A DNA stretch of 36,261 nt, from the NCBI GenBank assembly GCA_002689325.1, contig NZFP01000023.1, positions 1 to 36,261 of the forward strand, read 5' to 3'. Under the pieces are notes generated by a model that was not told the origin of the DNA, searched no databases, and worked only from the letters and a program-made list of their open reading frames with translations. Origin of the DNA: Rickettsiales bacterium (lineage in GTDB: Bacteria > Pseudomonadota > Alphaproteobacteria > Methylaequorales > Methylaequoraceae). Within the stretch, counting starts at the first letter, position 1, and the number at the start of each line of letters is the position of its first letter. Both the position numbers and the translations under genes were made by a program. Shown one piece after another: positions 1 to 6,718 of this stretch.

Positions 1-51
1 GATTTCTAGACCTACAGAGATCTCAGAAATCATTGGTTTAGTCCAAGCCAT
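1..51 (-). CDS. pqqA: PqqA, PQQ precursor peptide (partial, runs off the left edge)
   Basis: The first 17 codons read MAWTKPMISEISVGLEI. This matches the N-terminal pattern of PqqA, the short ribosomal peptide whose conserved Glu and Tyr are cross-linked by PqqE to build pyrroloquinoline quinone. Glu16 in the VGLE motif is the expected cross-linked Glu; the Tyr lies outside the window. A strong ribosome binding site (AGGAG) sits 8 bases before the ATG. The gene follows, on the same strand, a run of genes typical of PQQ-dependent alcohol oxidation, which supports the call. It is too short for routine gene finders. pqqB-E are expected further left but cannot be seen. Confidence 0.88.
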   Translation of the reverse strand, partial: MAWTKPMISEISVGLEI

Positions 52-74
52 AATTTACTCCTTTTATAGTTTGG

Positions 75-94
75 AACTCACGTAATTGTGAGTT
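75..94. promoter_or_regulatory. Perfect inverted repeat upstream of pqqA
   Basis: AACTCAC and GTGAGTT form a perfect 7-bp inverted repeat around a 6-base spacer. It lies 23 bases before the pqqA ATG, in the 124-base gap between pqqA and the preceding gene. There is no T tract on either side, so it does not look like a standard terminator. It could be an operator or a leader hairpin tuning pqqA relative to the upstream ABC genes. The role is inference. Confidence 0.4.
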
Positions 95-175
95 GAAACC
101 TTTATACTCATTAAAGATTAAGATAATCTGATTCGATTATTCATATTAGATTCATAATATTAGAATCAATCTAAG

Positions 176-823
176 TTATTGTAAGTATGAGAAAATTTTT
201 CTCGCCTGATAACCTAACCTTTGGGTATTAAAGACTGGCTCCTCACAAATGTACTCAGTTAATCTAGTTCGTTGATCAAAAACTCTAGTATTCCACTTAA
301 GCTGAGCAGATGCTTCAACGAACTTTGGATCTTTTTCATTTAATTTTTCTTTTCTGTATTTTCTAATCAATTTTGAGGAAGAACCTATTGCTTTCCTTAT
401 TGATTCTTGCCTATCAACAAACTTAATGATTCCAACATACTGTCTATTTCTTCTATCTTTAGCTTTTTGATAAAGACCCGCAAATAAATAGGTTAATTTT
501 TGTTTTTGTTCGGGTTTCTTAATTAATCCAAAATAAGAATATTTTTTTGCAAATTCTTCAATAAGCTTAACACCTTCAGATTCCTCTAGAACGGGATCAG
601 CAAGCTTATTTACATACTCAATTACATCGTCATCCTTCCACCAATCTTTAAGTTCTTGTTCTATGGGAGGACCTTGCCAAATTGCTGTTAAGTTAAGTTT
701 AGGGTTATAGACCTGATCACACGGCCACTTTTTTGGTGGCTTTTCGAGTGCATTGGCGTTAGCTATTGAAGAAAAAGTTAAAATCACAGCACCAATAAAT
801 ATTTTTAAAAAATTATTTTTCAT
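176..823 (-). CDS. Secreted conserved protein of the PQQ-associated cluster, function unknown
   Basis: A 215-residue protein with a clear Sec signal peptide (hydrophobic residues 6-22, likely cut near ANA at 22-24), so it is predicted to be periplasmic. The mature part begins with a KPPKKWPCDQ motif and is mostly helical and charged. Only two cysteines remain after the signal, Cys35 (WPCDQ) and Cys193 (YICEEP), spaced as if they could form a disulfide joining the two ends. A WWKDDDV segment near residue 61 and a KLTYLFAGLY segment near residue 110 look like conserved cores. I recognise no named domain. It is the last gene before pqqA, 21 bases after the cupredoxin-fold gene, with a strong AAGGAG ribosome binding site. 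A role as an accessory or assembly factor for a quinoprotein is inference. Confidence 0.7.
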   Translation of the reverse strand: MKNNFLKIFIGAVILTFSSIANANALEKPPKKWPCDQVYNPKLNLTAIWQGPPIEQELKDWWKDDDVIEYVNKLADPVLEESEGVKLIEEFAKKYSYFGLIKKPEQKQKLTYLFAGLYQKAKDRRNRQYVGIIKFVDRQESIRKAIGSSSKLIRKYRKEKLNEKDPKFVEASAQLKWNTRVFDQRTRLTEYICEEPVFNTQRLGYQARKIFSYLQ

Positions 824-844
824 ATCTCTTCTCCTTAAATTTAG

Positions 845-1264
845 TTATTTTACTATAAATTTTCCAACCATTCCTTTGCTCTGCAAGCCATCTATTTCAA
901 ACTCATAATTTCCAGGACGAATAGGAACAAATTTAATTTCAACTTCGCCCTCCCTTTCTAACTCAATTTCATTTATAACAGGCACATCTAACTCTATTCC
1001 CTCAATTTCAATAGATCTTACCCATATATTTCTAAAAAAATCCTCAGCTTCAATTTCATATTCTTTAAAACCCATACTAGAAATCTCCAGTCTATAGGCC
1101 TTTCCAGTTTCCATTTCAAAAACTTTTTGTGACATATCATAATCACTTGTTTCTGAGCCAAGTTTTAGTTCTAATTTTTTTGCTCGTATTGCTAGATCCC
1201 CTTTAGCTAAGGCTAAAGATGAGATAAAAAGTGTTAAAGAAAAAAATTTTAAAAAACACATCAT
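845..1264 (-). CDS. Periplasmic cupredoxin-fold protein lacking copper ligands
   Basis: 139 residues with a signal peptide (about 1-20, ending ALAKG). The mature part has the beta-strand pattern of the cupredoxin-like family: a FEMETGKAYRLEI strand pair near residues 48-60 and a KFVPIRPGNYEFEID segment near 111-125, where copper proteins have the PGxYxFxC ligand loop. There is no histidine in the whole protein and its only cysteine is in the signal peptide, so type-1 copper binding is excluded. The SD sequence (GGAGG) lies inside the last codons of the upstream permease, so the two are probably translationally coupled. It may be a scaffold or partner protein in the periplasmic module; function is inferred only from its neighbours. 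Confidence 0.7.
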   Translation of the reverse strand: MMCFLKFFSLTLFISSLALAKGDLAIRAKKLELKLGSETSDYDMSQKVFEMETGKAYRLEISSMGFKEYEIEAEDFFRNIWVRSIEIEGIELDVPVINEIELEREGEVEIKFVPIRPGNYEFEIDGLQSKGMVGKFIVK

Positions 1265-1265
1265 A

Positions 1266-2069
1266 TTATTTTCCTCCTTTTTTCTGGAGGTTTCCTCTTA
1301 CGGGATCATATCCCAAAATCGACAAAAATAAAAATATTAATGTAAATACAATAATGCCAATTGTGTACTCTATATTAATTTGTGAGTAAAGGGAAAATCT
1401 AATTGATTCTACTGCGTAGGTAAAAGGGTTATAAAAACAAACATAATACAGCCATTCACTCGTTTCTTCTATTTTCCATAATGGATAAAGTGCTGATGAA
1501 GCAAAAAACATTGGGAAAATAACAAAGTTCATTACACCAGCAAAGTTTTCTAATTGTTTAATAGCAGATGATAAAAACATTCCCAAAGATCCCAACATCA
1601 AACCCGAAATTATTAAAGCAGGAAGGATTGTAAAGTATCCAGAAATTGGAGGTATTATATCCCATAACGATGCTATAATTAAAAAAGCATAAACTTGAAG
1701 AATAGAGACAAAAACACCTGCAAGTAATTTTGAGATTAATAAAAACCATCGTGGTATGGGACTTACTAACATTGTTTTCATACTTCCCATCTCTCTGTCA
1801 TAAACCATGGATAGCGAGCTTTGCATACCATTAAATAACTGGATCATAGCGATCAAGCCTGGCGCTATGTAAACCTCATAGGGAATGTAGGTTTCATAAG
1901 GAGGAATGATGGCAACTCCAAGCACTGACCTAAATCCTGCGGCAAAAATTCCAAGCCAAACTAATGGTCTGACTAAGGCGGAAAAAAAGCGTTCTTTTTG
2001 GTGCACAAATCTCAGTGCTTCTCTTAAAACAATACCTCTAAAACATCTTAGATATACTATTAATTCCAT
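1266..2069 (-). CDS. ABC-2 type permease of a PQQ-dependent alcohol oxidation ABC system (PedC-like)
   Basis: 267 residues with about six hydrophobic segments and the ABC-2 permease layout. It has an amphipathic N-terminus, a coupling region near DREMGSMKTMLVSPIPR (about 92-108) and a conserved NPFTYAVESIRF motif near residue 215. It begins 2 bases after the ATPase gene stops and forms the membrane part of that transporter. ABC-2 permeases belong to the exporter-type fold, as in drug, lipid and polysaccharide exporters. This subfamily is known from clusters encoding PQQ-dependent alcohol dehydrogenases; the P. putida counterpart belongs to the PedA1A2BC system, reported to be needed for efficient lanthanide-dependent growth. 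The cargo and direction of transport here are unknown. Confidence 0.85.
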   Translation of the reverse strand: MELIVYLRCFRGIVLREALRFVHQKERFFSALVRPLVWLGIFAAGFRSVLGVAIIPPYETYIPYEVYIAPGLIAMIQLFNGMQSSLSMVYDREMGSMKTMLVSPIPRWFLLISKLLAGVFVSILQVYAFLIIASLWDIIPPISGYFTILPALIISGLMLGSLGMFLSSAIKQLENFAGVMNFVIFPMFFASSALYPLWKIEETSEWLYYVCFYNPFTYAVESIRFSLYSQINIEYTIGIIVFTLIFLFLSILGYDPVRGNLQKKGGK

Positions 2070-2071
2070 AC

Positions 2072-2800
2072 TTATTTAATCCCAACTAATTTGTTAAACG
2101 CATCTTTTATGTTTTTTGTTTTAGTTTTTTTTGTAACTTTTGATACATCTCCAGACTCAAGAACTTTTCCTTTATCTATAATTATGACTTTCTCTCCTTT
2201 ATCAATTTCATCAATTAAATGAGTTGCCCAAAGAACTGCTAAATTATTTTTTTTACATAATGTTTTAACATGCTTTAAAATCATCTGTCTTGAACCTATA
2301 TCTAAACCCACTGTTGGTTCATCTAATAATAGTAGTTTAGGTTTATGAAGCAGTGATCTAGCAATTTCAACTCGTCGTCGTTGTCCACCAGATAGCGATC
2401 TGATTTTATTTTTTATCTTGTCTTCTAACTTGATTCTAACAATTTCATTATCAATCCTTTTATTAGCATCTGAGGAACTTATTCCATGAAGAGACGAATG
2501 ATATTGAAGGTTTTCTCTCACACTTAAGTCAAGGTCAAGTGTTGGCTGTTGAAAAACAACACCAATGTTTTTAAGAGCATTTACCGAGTCTTCCCTAACA
2601 TCAGATCCATAAATCTGAATAGAACCTGAATTATTATTGTAAAGTCTTGTAATTAAAGAATAGAGTGTGGTCTTGCCAGCACCGTTTAATCCAAGAAGAA
2701 CAGTGAAGTCACCAGAATTAATATTTAGACTAACATCATCAAGTGCAGTGAATTCACCAAATTTGTGAGATACATTTTTTATTTCTAATGCGACAGTCAT
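2072..2800 (-). CDS. ABC transporter ATP-binding protein, PQQ-associated
   Basis: 242 residues with all ABC ATPase motifs: Walker A GLNGAGKTT (37-45), Q-loop VVFQQP (81-86), signature LSGGQ (136-140), Walker B LLLLDE (156-161), D-loop and the switch histidine His194 in WATH. A short C-terminal tail follows. The wording around the signature (LSGGQRRRVEIARSLLHKP) is that of ATPases pairing with ABC-2 permeases. It should energise the permease encoded directly downstream. It is a complete and apparently active enzyme. Confidence 0.92.
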   Translation of the reverse strand: MTVALEIKNVSHKFGEFTALDDVSLNINSGDFTVLLGLNGAGKTTLYSLITRLYNNNSGSIQIYGSDVREDSVNALKNIGVVFQQPTLDLDLSVRENLQYHSSLHGISSSDANKRIDNEIVRIKLEDKIKNKIRSLSGGQRRRVEIARSLLHKPKLLLLDEPTVGLDIGSRQMILKHVKTLCKKNNLAVLWATHLIDEIDKGEKVIIIDKGKVLESGDVSKVTKKTKTKNIKDAFNKLVGIK

Positions 2801-2825
2801 TATTTTTGTTTTAGTTTGGAAAAAA

Positions 2826-3794
2826 CTAGTTTGGACTTATAACAACACCCCAAGGAAACCTTCCAACTTTAATCGATTTTTCAACCTTTAGTTTATCAAC
2901 ATTAATAAGTGAAACGTCGTTACTAACCCCATTTGTACTTAATAGGGTTTTTTGATCAGGAGTGAAAGCTAACTGCCATACTCTTTGACCAACAAGTAAA
3001 TACTTGATTACTTTTTTTGTTTTCTGATCAATGACAGCAATTCTGTTGGCTGGTCCAAGTGCCACAAATGTGTATTTACCATCTTTAGTATGTCTGACAC
3101 CAACCGGCTGAATACTTTCTTCATTGACCCCAGGAATCTCAAATCCAATGGTATGAGTAACATCTTTGGAGCTTGGATTAATAACCTTAACTGTTCCCCC
3201 AATTTCTGCAGAAACCCATACTTCTTTATCGTCAGGGGTAAACACGGCAACTCTAGGTCTTGCATCAACCAAAACGTTTTCTACAATCTCTAAAGTTTCA
3301 GCGTTAATAAAATGAGCCATATTTGTAGTTTCAGAAGTATTAACTAAAATTTTCCCATTATTTGTCAGTCCCATTCCTTCAGGTTCTACACCAACTGGGA
3401 TGTCATCAATAATCATTTTATCATTCATGTCAACAACTGTGACCATTGCATCGTCCTCATTGGCGATGTAAAGAGTTTCGTCATCAGGAGACAATATAAA
3501 CAGCTCAGGATCAGGTCCTGATGGTAAATGATATTTTAACTTCATTGTTTTTGCATCTCTAACTTCAACTCTATCATCATCAGAAGCACAGATAAGGACT
3601 AACTTACCATCTTTAGACATGATTATTCCTCGAGGTCTTTGTCCAACCTTTACAGTATTAATTACTTTTTTCTTTTTGATATCAATTACACTTACCGTGT
3701 TATCTTTTTCATTAGTGATGTAAGCAAGGTTAGCTTGTGCACTAGCTAAGCTCATTGCAATAAAAGATATAAGTGTTAAAAAAAAATTGATCAT
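2826..3794 (-). CDS. Periplasmic YVTN-type beta-propeller protein, PQQ-associated
   Basis: 322 residues with a signal peptide (about 1-20, ending SAQA) followed by repeated blades of the YVTN type: AYITNEKDNTVSVID, then near-copies of the pattern V-x-V-G-x-x-P-x-G/W at regular spacing (VKVGQRPRGI, IPVGVEPEGM, LLVGQRVWQL, IKVGRFPWGV). The length fits a seven-bladed propeller. Proteins of this family recur in PQQ alcohol dehydrogenase clusters beside the ABC genes. The fold resembles the quinoprotein propeller, but the conserved W-motifs and calcium/PQQ ligands of a dehydrogenase are not seen, so it is not itself an enzyme of that type. A scaffold or ligand-sensing role is inference. Confidence 0.85.
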   Translation of the reverse strand: MINFFLTLISFIAMSLASAQANLAYITNEKDNTVSVIDIKKKKVINTVKVGQRPRGIIMSKDGKLVLICASDDDRVEVRDAKTMKLKYHLPSGPDPELFILSPDDETLYIANEDDAMVTVVDMNDKMIIDDIPVGVEPEGMGLTNNGKILVNTSETTNMAHFINAETLEIVENVLVDARPRVAVFTPDDKEVWVSAEIGGTVKVINPSSKDVTHTIGFEIPGVNEESIQPVGVRHTKDGKYTFVALGPANRIAVIDQKTKKVIKYLLVGQRVWQLAFTPDQKTLLSTNGVSNDVSLINVDKLKVEKSIKVGRFPWGVVISPN

Positions 3795-3815
3795 AGAAGT
3801 AATGTATTAAAAATT

Positions 3816-5084
3816 TTAAAATTTACAAGTAGATTCGGGTTGATCTTTTCCCAATGTATCAAGTTCACTTACTGGGTGAATATAACCCTCCTGAGGAGAA
3901 ACGGACACCATTGATCTTGGTGCGGACAATAATACAGGCTGCCTTAATTGACCATTCCAGGATCTAAAAGATACTTTTACTCCTTTGTATGCACCCAAAC
4001 CAAATTTCTCACCTAATAAATATTTCTGAACCTCATCAACATCATTCGTTTGAGTTCTTGAAATTGTTTCTCCTATAGCTCTAATTGCTGTCCACGCATG
4101 ATAATCAACTTCTGTCATCCACCTGCCACTTTCTCTTCTGAATCTATTTTGCATCTGAGTTGCACCCCATTGCTCGTGGGTACGGTGCCATGAATTTGGT
4201 TTCAAACCTTGTGTACCAACAATAGGTCTTGGATCCCAGGTCCTGTAGGCAAGATATTCTCCAAACTCTCCATCTTCATCAGCAACAACAAGAACATCAT
4301 AGTTTGAACCTTTGGTAAATATTGGTACTTCTTTTCCGGCTGTTCTTCTTAAGTCCGCTGTAAAGTCCCAAATTTTTTCTTCTTTAATTTTTACATTAAA
4401 CTTTTTGGCAGAACTTTTAAGTGCTTTAGAATAAATCTGATCGTTTTTATCAGGTCCTGTAACCAAAAACCACTTTTTCCATTTTTTTTTTACTAAATAC
4501 TGAGTGAGAGCATCTGAAAGGATAGAATAACTTGGGGGAATGTGAAAGAAGTTTTTCCTGCAATTCTCATTTCTTAAGGAATCATTTTTTGCTCTAACAT
4601 TAAAAATCAGAACATCATCAATTTCTGGAATTTGCATTAGAGATAATAATTCATCTTCATTTAGATCCACAACAAAAAACTTTTTTCCTTTTTGTAAAAG
4701 TTTTTGAAATTCTGTCTCCAAATTCTCTTCCAATAAAATTCTGTGAAATTCAATTTTATAATCGTGACCTAAGAACCTTCCCGTAGTTAAATTATCTTCG
4801 ATAGCTAATTTAACACCATAAAAACCTTCATCCTCTAAAATTGGGTCAAGATTTGATAGAACCGGTGGCATTTCTCTTTCTTTTGAAACAAAAACAATAT
4901 CAGTTGTTAGTGTGATTTCTTTTTGAAATTTTTTTTTCCCTCGCTTTTCTCTCTTCTTCTTTCTTTCTTGATCAGCTTTTTTTCTTTCCTCGAGTTGCTG
5001 TATTGACAATTCTCTGGCCTCTGTAATAAAAGGAAAAGAGAGAGTGATGCAAATTGAAATAATTAAAAAGACCTTTGCTCTCAT
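3816..5084 (-). CDS. ABC transporter substrate-binding protein of the PQQ-dependent alcohol oxidation system
   Basis: 422 residues with a signal peptide (1-23). A highly charged stretch rich in Lys, Arg and Glu (about 26-55) precedes a two-lobed periplasmic binding fold of the branched-chain amino acid receptor type (from about 58). Segments such as KKWKKWFLVTGPDKND (lobe hinge, about 205) and the tryptophan-rich RTHEQWGATQMQNRF, GRWMTEVDYHAWTAIRAIGE (about 305-345) are characteristic of the group found with PQQ alcohol dehydrogenases. It is the first gene of the minus-strand operon; its start is 51 bases from the divergent metZ start. The ligand is unknown. The charged linker is unusual and may separate the receptor from the membrane or bind an acidic partner. 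Confidence 0.88.
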   Translation of the reverse strand: MRAKVFLIISICITLSFPFITEARELSIQQLEERKKADQERKKKREKRGKKKFQKEITLTTDIVFVSKEREMPPVLSNLDPILEDEGFYGVKLAIEDNLTTGRFLGHDYKIEFHRILLEENLETEFQKLLQKGKKFFVVDLNEDELLSLMQIPEIDDVLIFNVRAKNDSLRNENCRKNFFHIPPSYSILSDALTQYLVKKKWKKWFLVTGPDKNDQIYSKALKSSAKKFNVKIKEEKIWDFTADLRRTAGKEVPIFTKGSNYDVLVVADEDGEFGEYLAYRTWDPRPIVGTQGLKPNSWHRTHEQWGATQMQNRFRRESGRWMTEVDYHAWTAIRAIGETISRTQTNDVDEVQKYLLGEKFGLGAYKGVKVSFRSWNGQLRQPVLLSAPRSMVSVSPQEGYIHPVSELDTLGKDQPESTCKF

Positions 5085-5135
5085 AATTTTACTTACTATA
5101 AATACATTTTAATAAATGTTAATCTAAAAGTTAAA
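5085..5135. promoter_or_regulatory. Divergent control region, PQQ/ABC operon versus metZ
   Basis: A 51-base, almost pure A/T gap between two divergent starts must hold at least part of both promoters. No clear -35 hexamer, operator or SAM riboswitch fold could be picked out. No Shine-Dalgarno sequence precedes the metZ ATG. Confidence 0.4.
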
Positions 5136-6332
5136 ATGAATAAAAAAAAACTTACAACAAAATTAATTAAAGGAGGAATTAATAGATCCAAATTTATGGA
5201 AACAAGTGATCCAATTTTTCTTACCTCTGGATTTATTTATGAGTCTGCTGAAGAAGCAGAAAAATCTTTTAAAGAAGAAAAAGAAAGATTTATGTATTCA
5301 AGATTTGGCAACCCTACGGTTGAAGCATTTCAAAAAAAAATGGCGCTCTTGGAAGAAGCTGAGGAATGTTGGGGAACAGCCACAGGAATGGCAGCGCTTT
5401 TTACAATTTTTATGTCATACCTAAAATTTGGTGATAGAGTTGTTTCAAGCAAAGCACTTTTTGGAAGTTGTCACTATATTGTCACCCAAATTCTACCAAG
5501 ATTTGGAATAGAAGTTATCCTTGTGGATGGGACAGATTTGAACCAATGGGAAAAGGCTTTAAAAATTAAAACTAATATTGTTTTTTTTGAAACTCCCTCT
5601 AATCCTTGCCTGGATCTTGTCGATATTAAAGAAGTTTCAATACTTGCTCACAAAGCTGGCGCCTTGGTTGTTGTGGATAATGTTTTCGCAACCCCAATTT
5701 TACAAAAACCTTTAAAGTGCGGAGCAGATATTGTCATGTATTCAGCGACTAAACATATTGATGGTCAGGGCAGAGTTTTAGGTGGAGCCATTTTAGCATC
5801 AAAGAAGTTTTGTAAAGATTATGTAAAACCTTTCATCAGAAATACAGGGCCTTCACTGAGTCCATTCAATGCTTGGATATTATTAAAAGGTATAGAGACT
5901 TTAGAACTTAGGGTAAACCAGCAAACTAAAAGTGCAAAAAATATAGTTAAATATCTGAAACAAAGTGCAAAAATAGATAGGGTTTGCTATCCAACAGATT
6001 CAAGTTTTGGACAAAAACGAATTACAAAAAAACAAATGCTTGATGGTGGCTCAATAATTTCTTTTGAACTGAAGTCTCTAAGAGATAAAGAAAAAAAGGT
6101 TGCTTTTTCATTTTTAAATAAGTTAAAACTAATAGAGATATCCAATAATTTAGGTGACTCAAAGACCCTTATCACACATCCAGATACCACTACCCATCAT
6201 AAACTAACTTCAGATGAAAAAATTAGTTTACGCATTACAAAAAATTTGGTTAGACTATCTGTTGGATTAGAAGACCCCTATGATATAATTGATGACATTG
6301 ACAACGCACTGAGGAAAGCTAAAGAAAAATGA
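5136..6332 (+). CDS. metZ: O-succinylhomoserine sulfhydrylase (PLP enzyme, methionine synthesis)
   Basis: 398 residues of the Cys/Met-metabolism PLP family. The MYSRFGNPT motif (53-61) supplies the cross-subunit Tyr-Arg phosphate grip, D181 in VVVDNVFATP contacts the pyridine nitrogen, and K206 in YSATKHIDGQGR is the PLP lysine. The HIDGQGRVLGG wording after the lysine is typical of alphaproteobacterial MetZ, which makes homocysteine directly from O-succinylhomoserine and sulfide. The final 4 bases overlap apaG (ATGA), a metZ-apaG pairing common in Alphaproteobacteria. O-acetylhomoserine specificity (MetY) is the alternative but less likely. Confidence 0.9.
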   Translation: MNKKKLTTKLIKGGINRSKFMETSDPIFLTSGFIYESAEEAEKSFKEEKERFMYSRFGNPTVEAFQKKMALLEEAEECWGTATGMAALFTIFMSYLKFGDRVVSSKALFGSCHYIVTQILPRFGIEVILVDGTDLNQWEKALKIKTNIVFFETPSNPCLDLVDIKEVSILAHKAGALVVVDNVFATPILQKPLKCGADIVMYSATKHIDGQGRVLGGAILASKKFCKDYVKPFIRNTGPSLSPFNAWILLKGIETLELRVNQQTKSAKNIVKYLKQSAKIDRVCYPTDSSFGQKRITKKQMLDGGSIISFELKSLRDKEKKVAFSFLNKLKLIEISNNLGDSKTLITHPDTTTHHKLTSDEKISLRITKNLVRLSVGLEDPYDIIDDIDNALRKAKEK

Positions 6333-6715
6333 ACCTTAAATACAAAATATCAATCTTAGTTGAACCCACATATTTAGAAGATCACTCGGATCCTAATGAA
6401 GGTTCATATTTATGGGCTTATACTGTCAAAATAAAAAATAATAGTAATGATACAATTAAGCTTATAAGTAGACATTGGAAAATATTTGATTCTAATGGAA
6501 GTTATCGCGAAGTTAAAGGAAAAGGTGTAGTTGGGGAACAACCAGTTATTCACCCTGGGCATGAATTTGAATACACAAGTGGAACTCCTCTAAAAACAAG
6601 CTCAGGATTAATGCATGGAAGCTATCAAATGGAGGATTTTAAGGGAAAACCTTTTGAAGTTTTAATACCACCTTTTTCCCTGGATGTTCCAAATAATAAT
6701 ATAAAACTAAACTAG
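6329..6715 (+). CDS. apaG: ApaG domain protein (Co2+/Mg2+ efflux-associated name)
   Basis: 128 residues, the full length of the ApaG family. It shows the typical core: Y.VKI.N.....I.L.SRHW.I.DSNG...EV.GKGVVGEQPVI.PG..FEY.SGTPL....G.M.GSY. The fold is an immunoglobulin/FN3-like sandwich; the biochemical role remains poorly defined. The GxGxxG-like GKGVVGEQP stretch near residues 62-70 is present. It overlaps the metZ stop by 4 bases and is followed 3 bases later by trkH, so these three genes form one plus-strand operon. Confidence 0.93.
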   Translation: MNLKYKISILVEPTYLEDHSDPNEGSYLWAYTVKIKNNSNDTIKLISRHWKIFDSNGSYREVKGKGVVGEQPVIHPGHEFEYTSGTPLKTSSGLMHGSYQMEDFKGKPFEVLIPPFSLDVPNNNIKLN

Positions 6716-6718
6716 CTG

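Noticed and set aside
143-160. Small inverted repeat ATATTA/TAATAT after the 176-823 gene
   Set aside because: All A/T, six pairs, no T tract; expected by chance in sequence of this composition.
2826-3794. Propeller protein as a PQQ dehydrogenase
   Set aside because: It is only 322 residues, has short YVTN blades, and lacks the tryptophan docking motifs and active-site residues of quinoprotein dehydrogenases.
5085-5135. SAM-II or SAM-V riboswitch before metZ
   Set aside because: Such riboswitches precede methionine genes in related bacteria, but this 51-base A/T stretch lacks the G/C stems and pseudoknot pattern.
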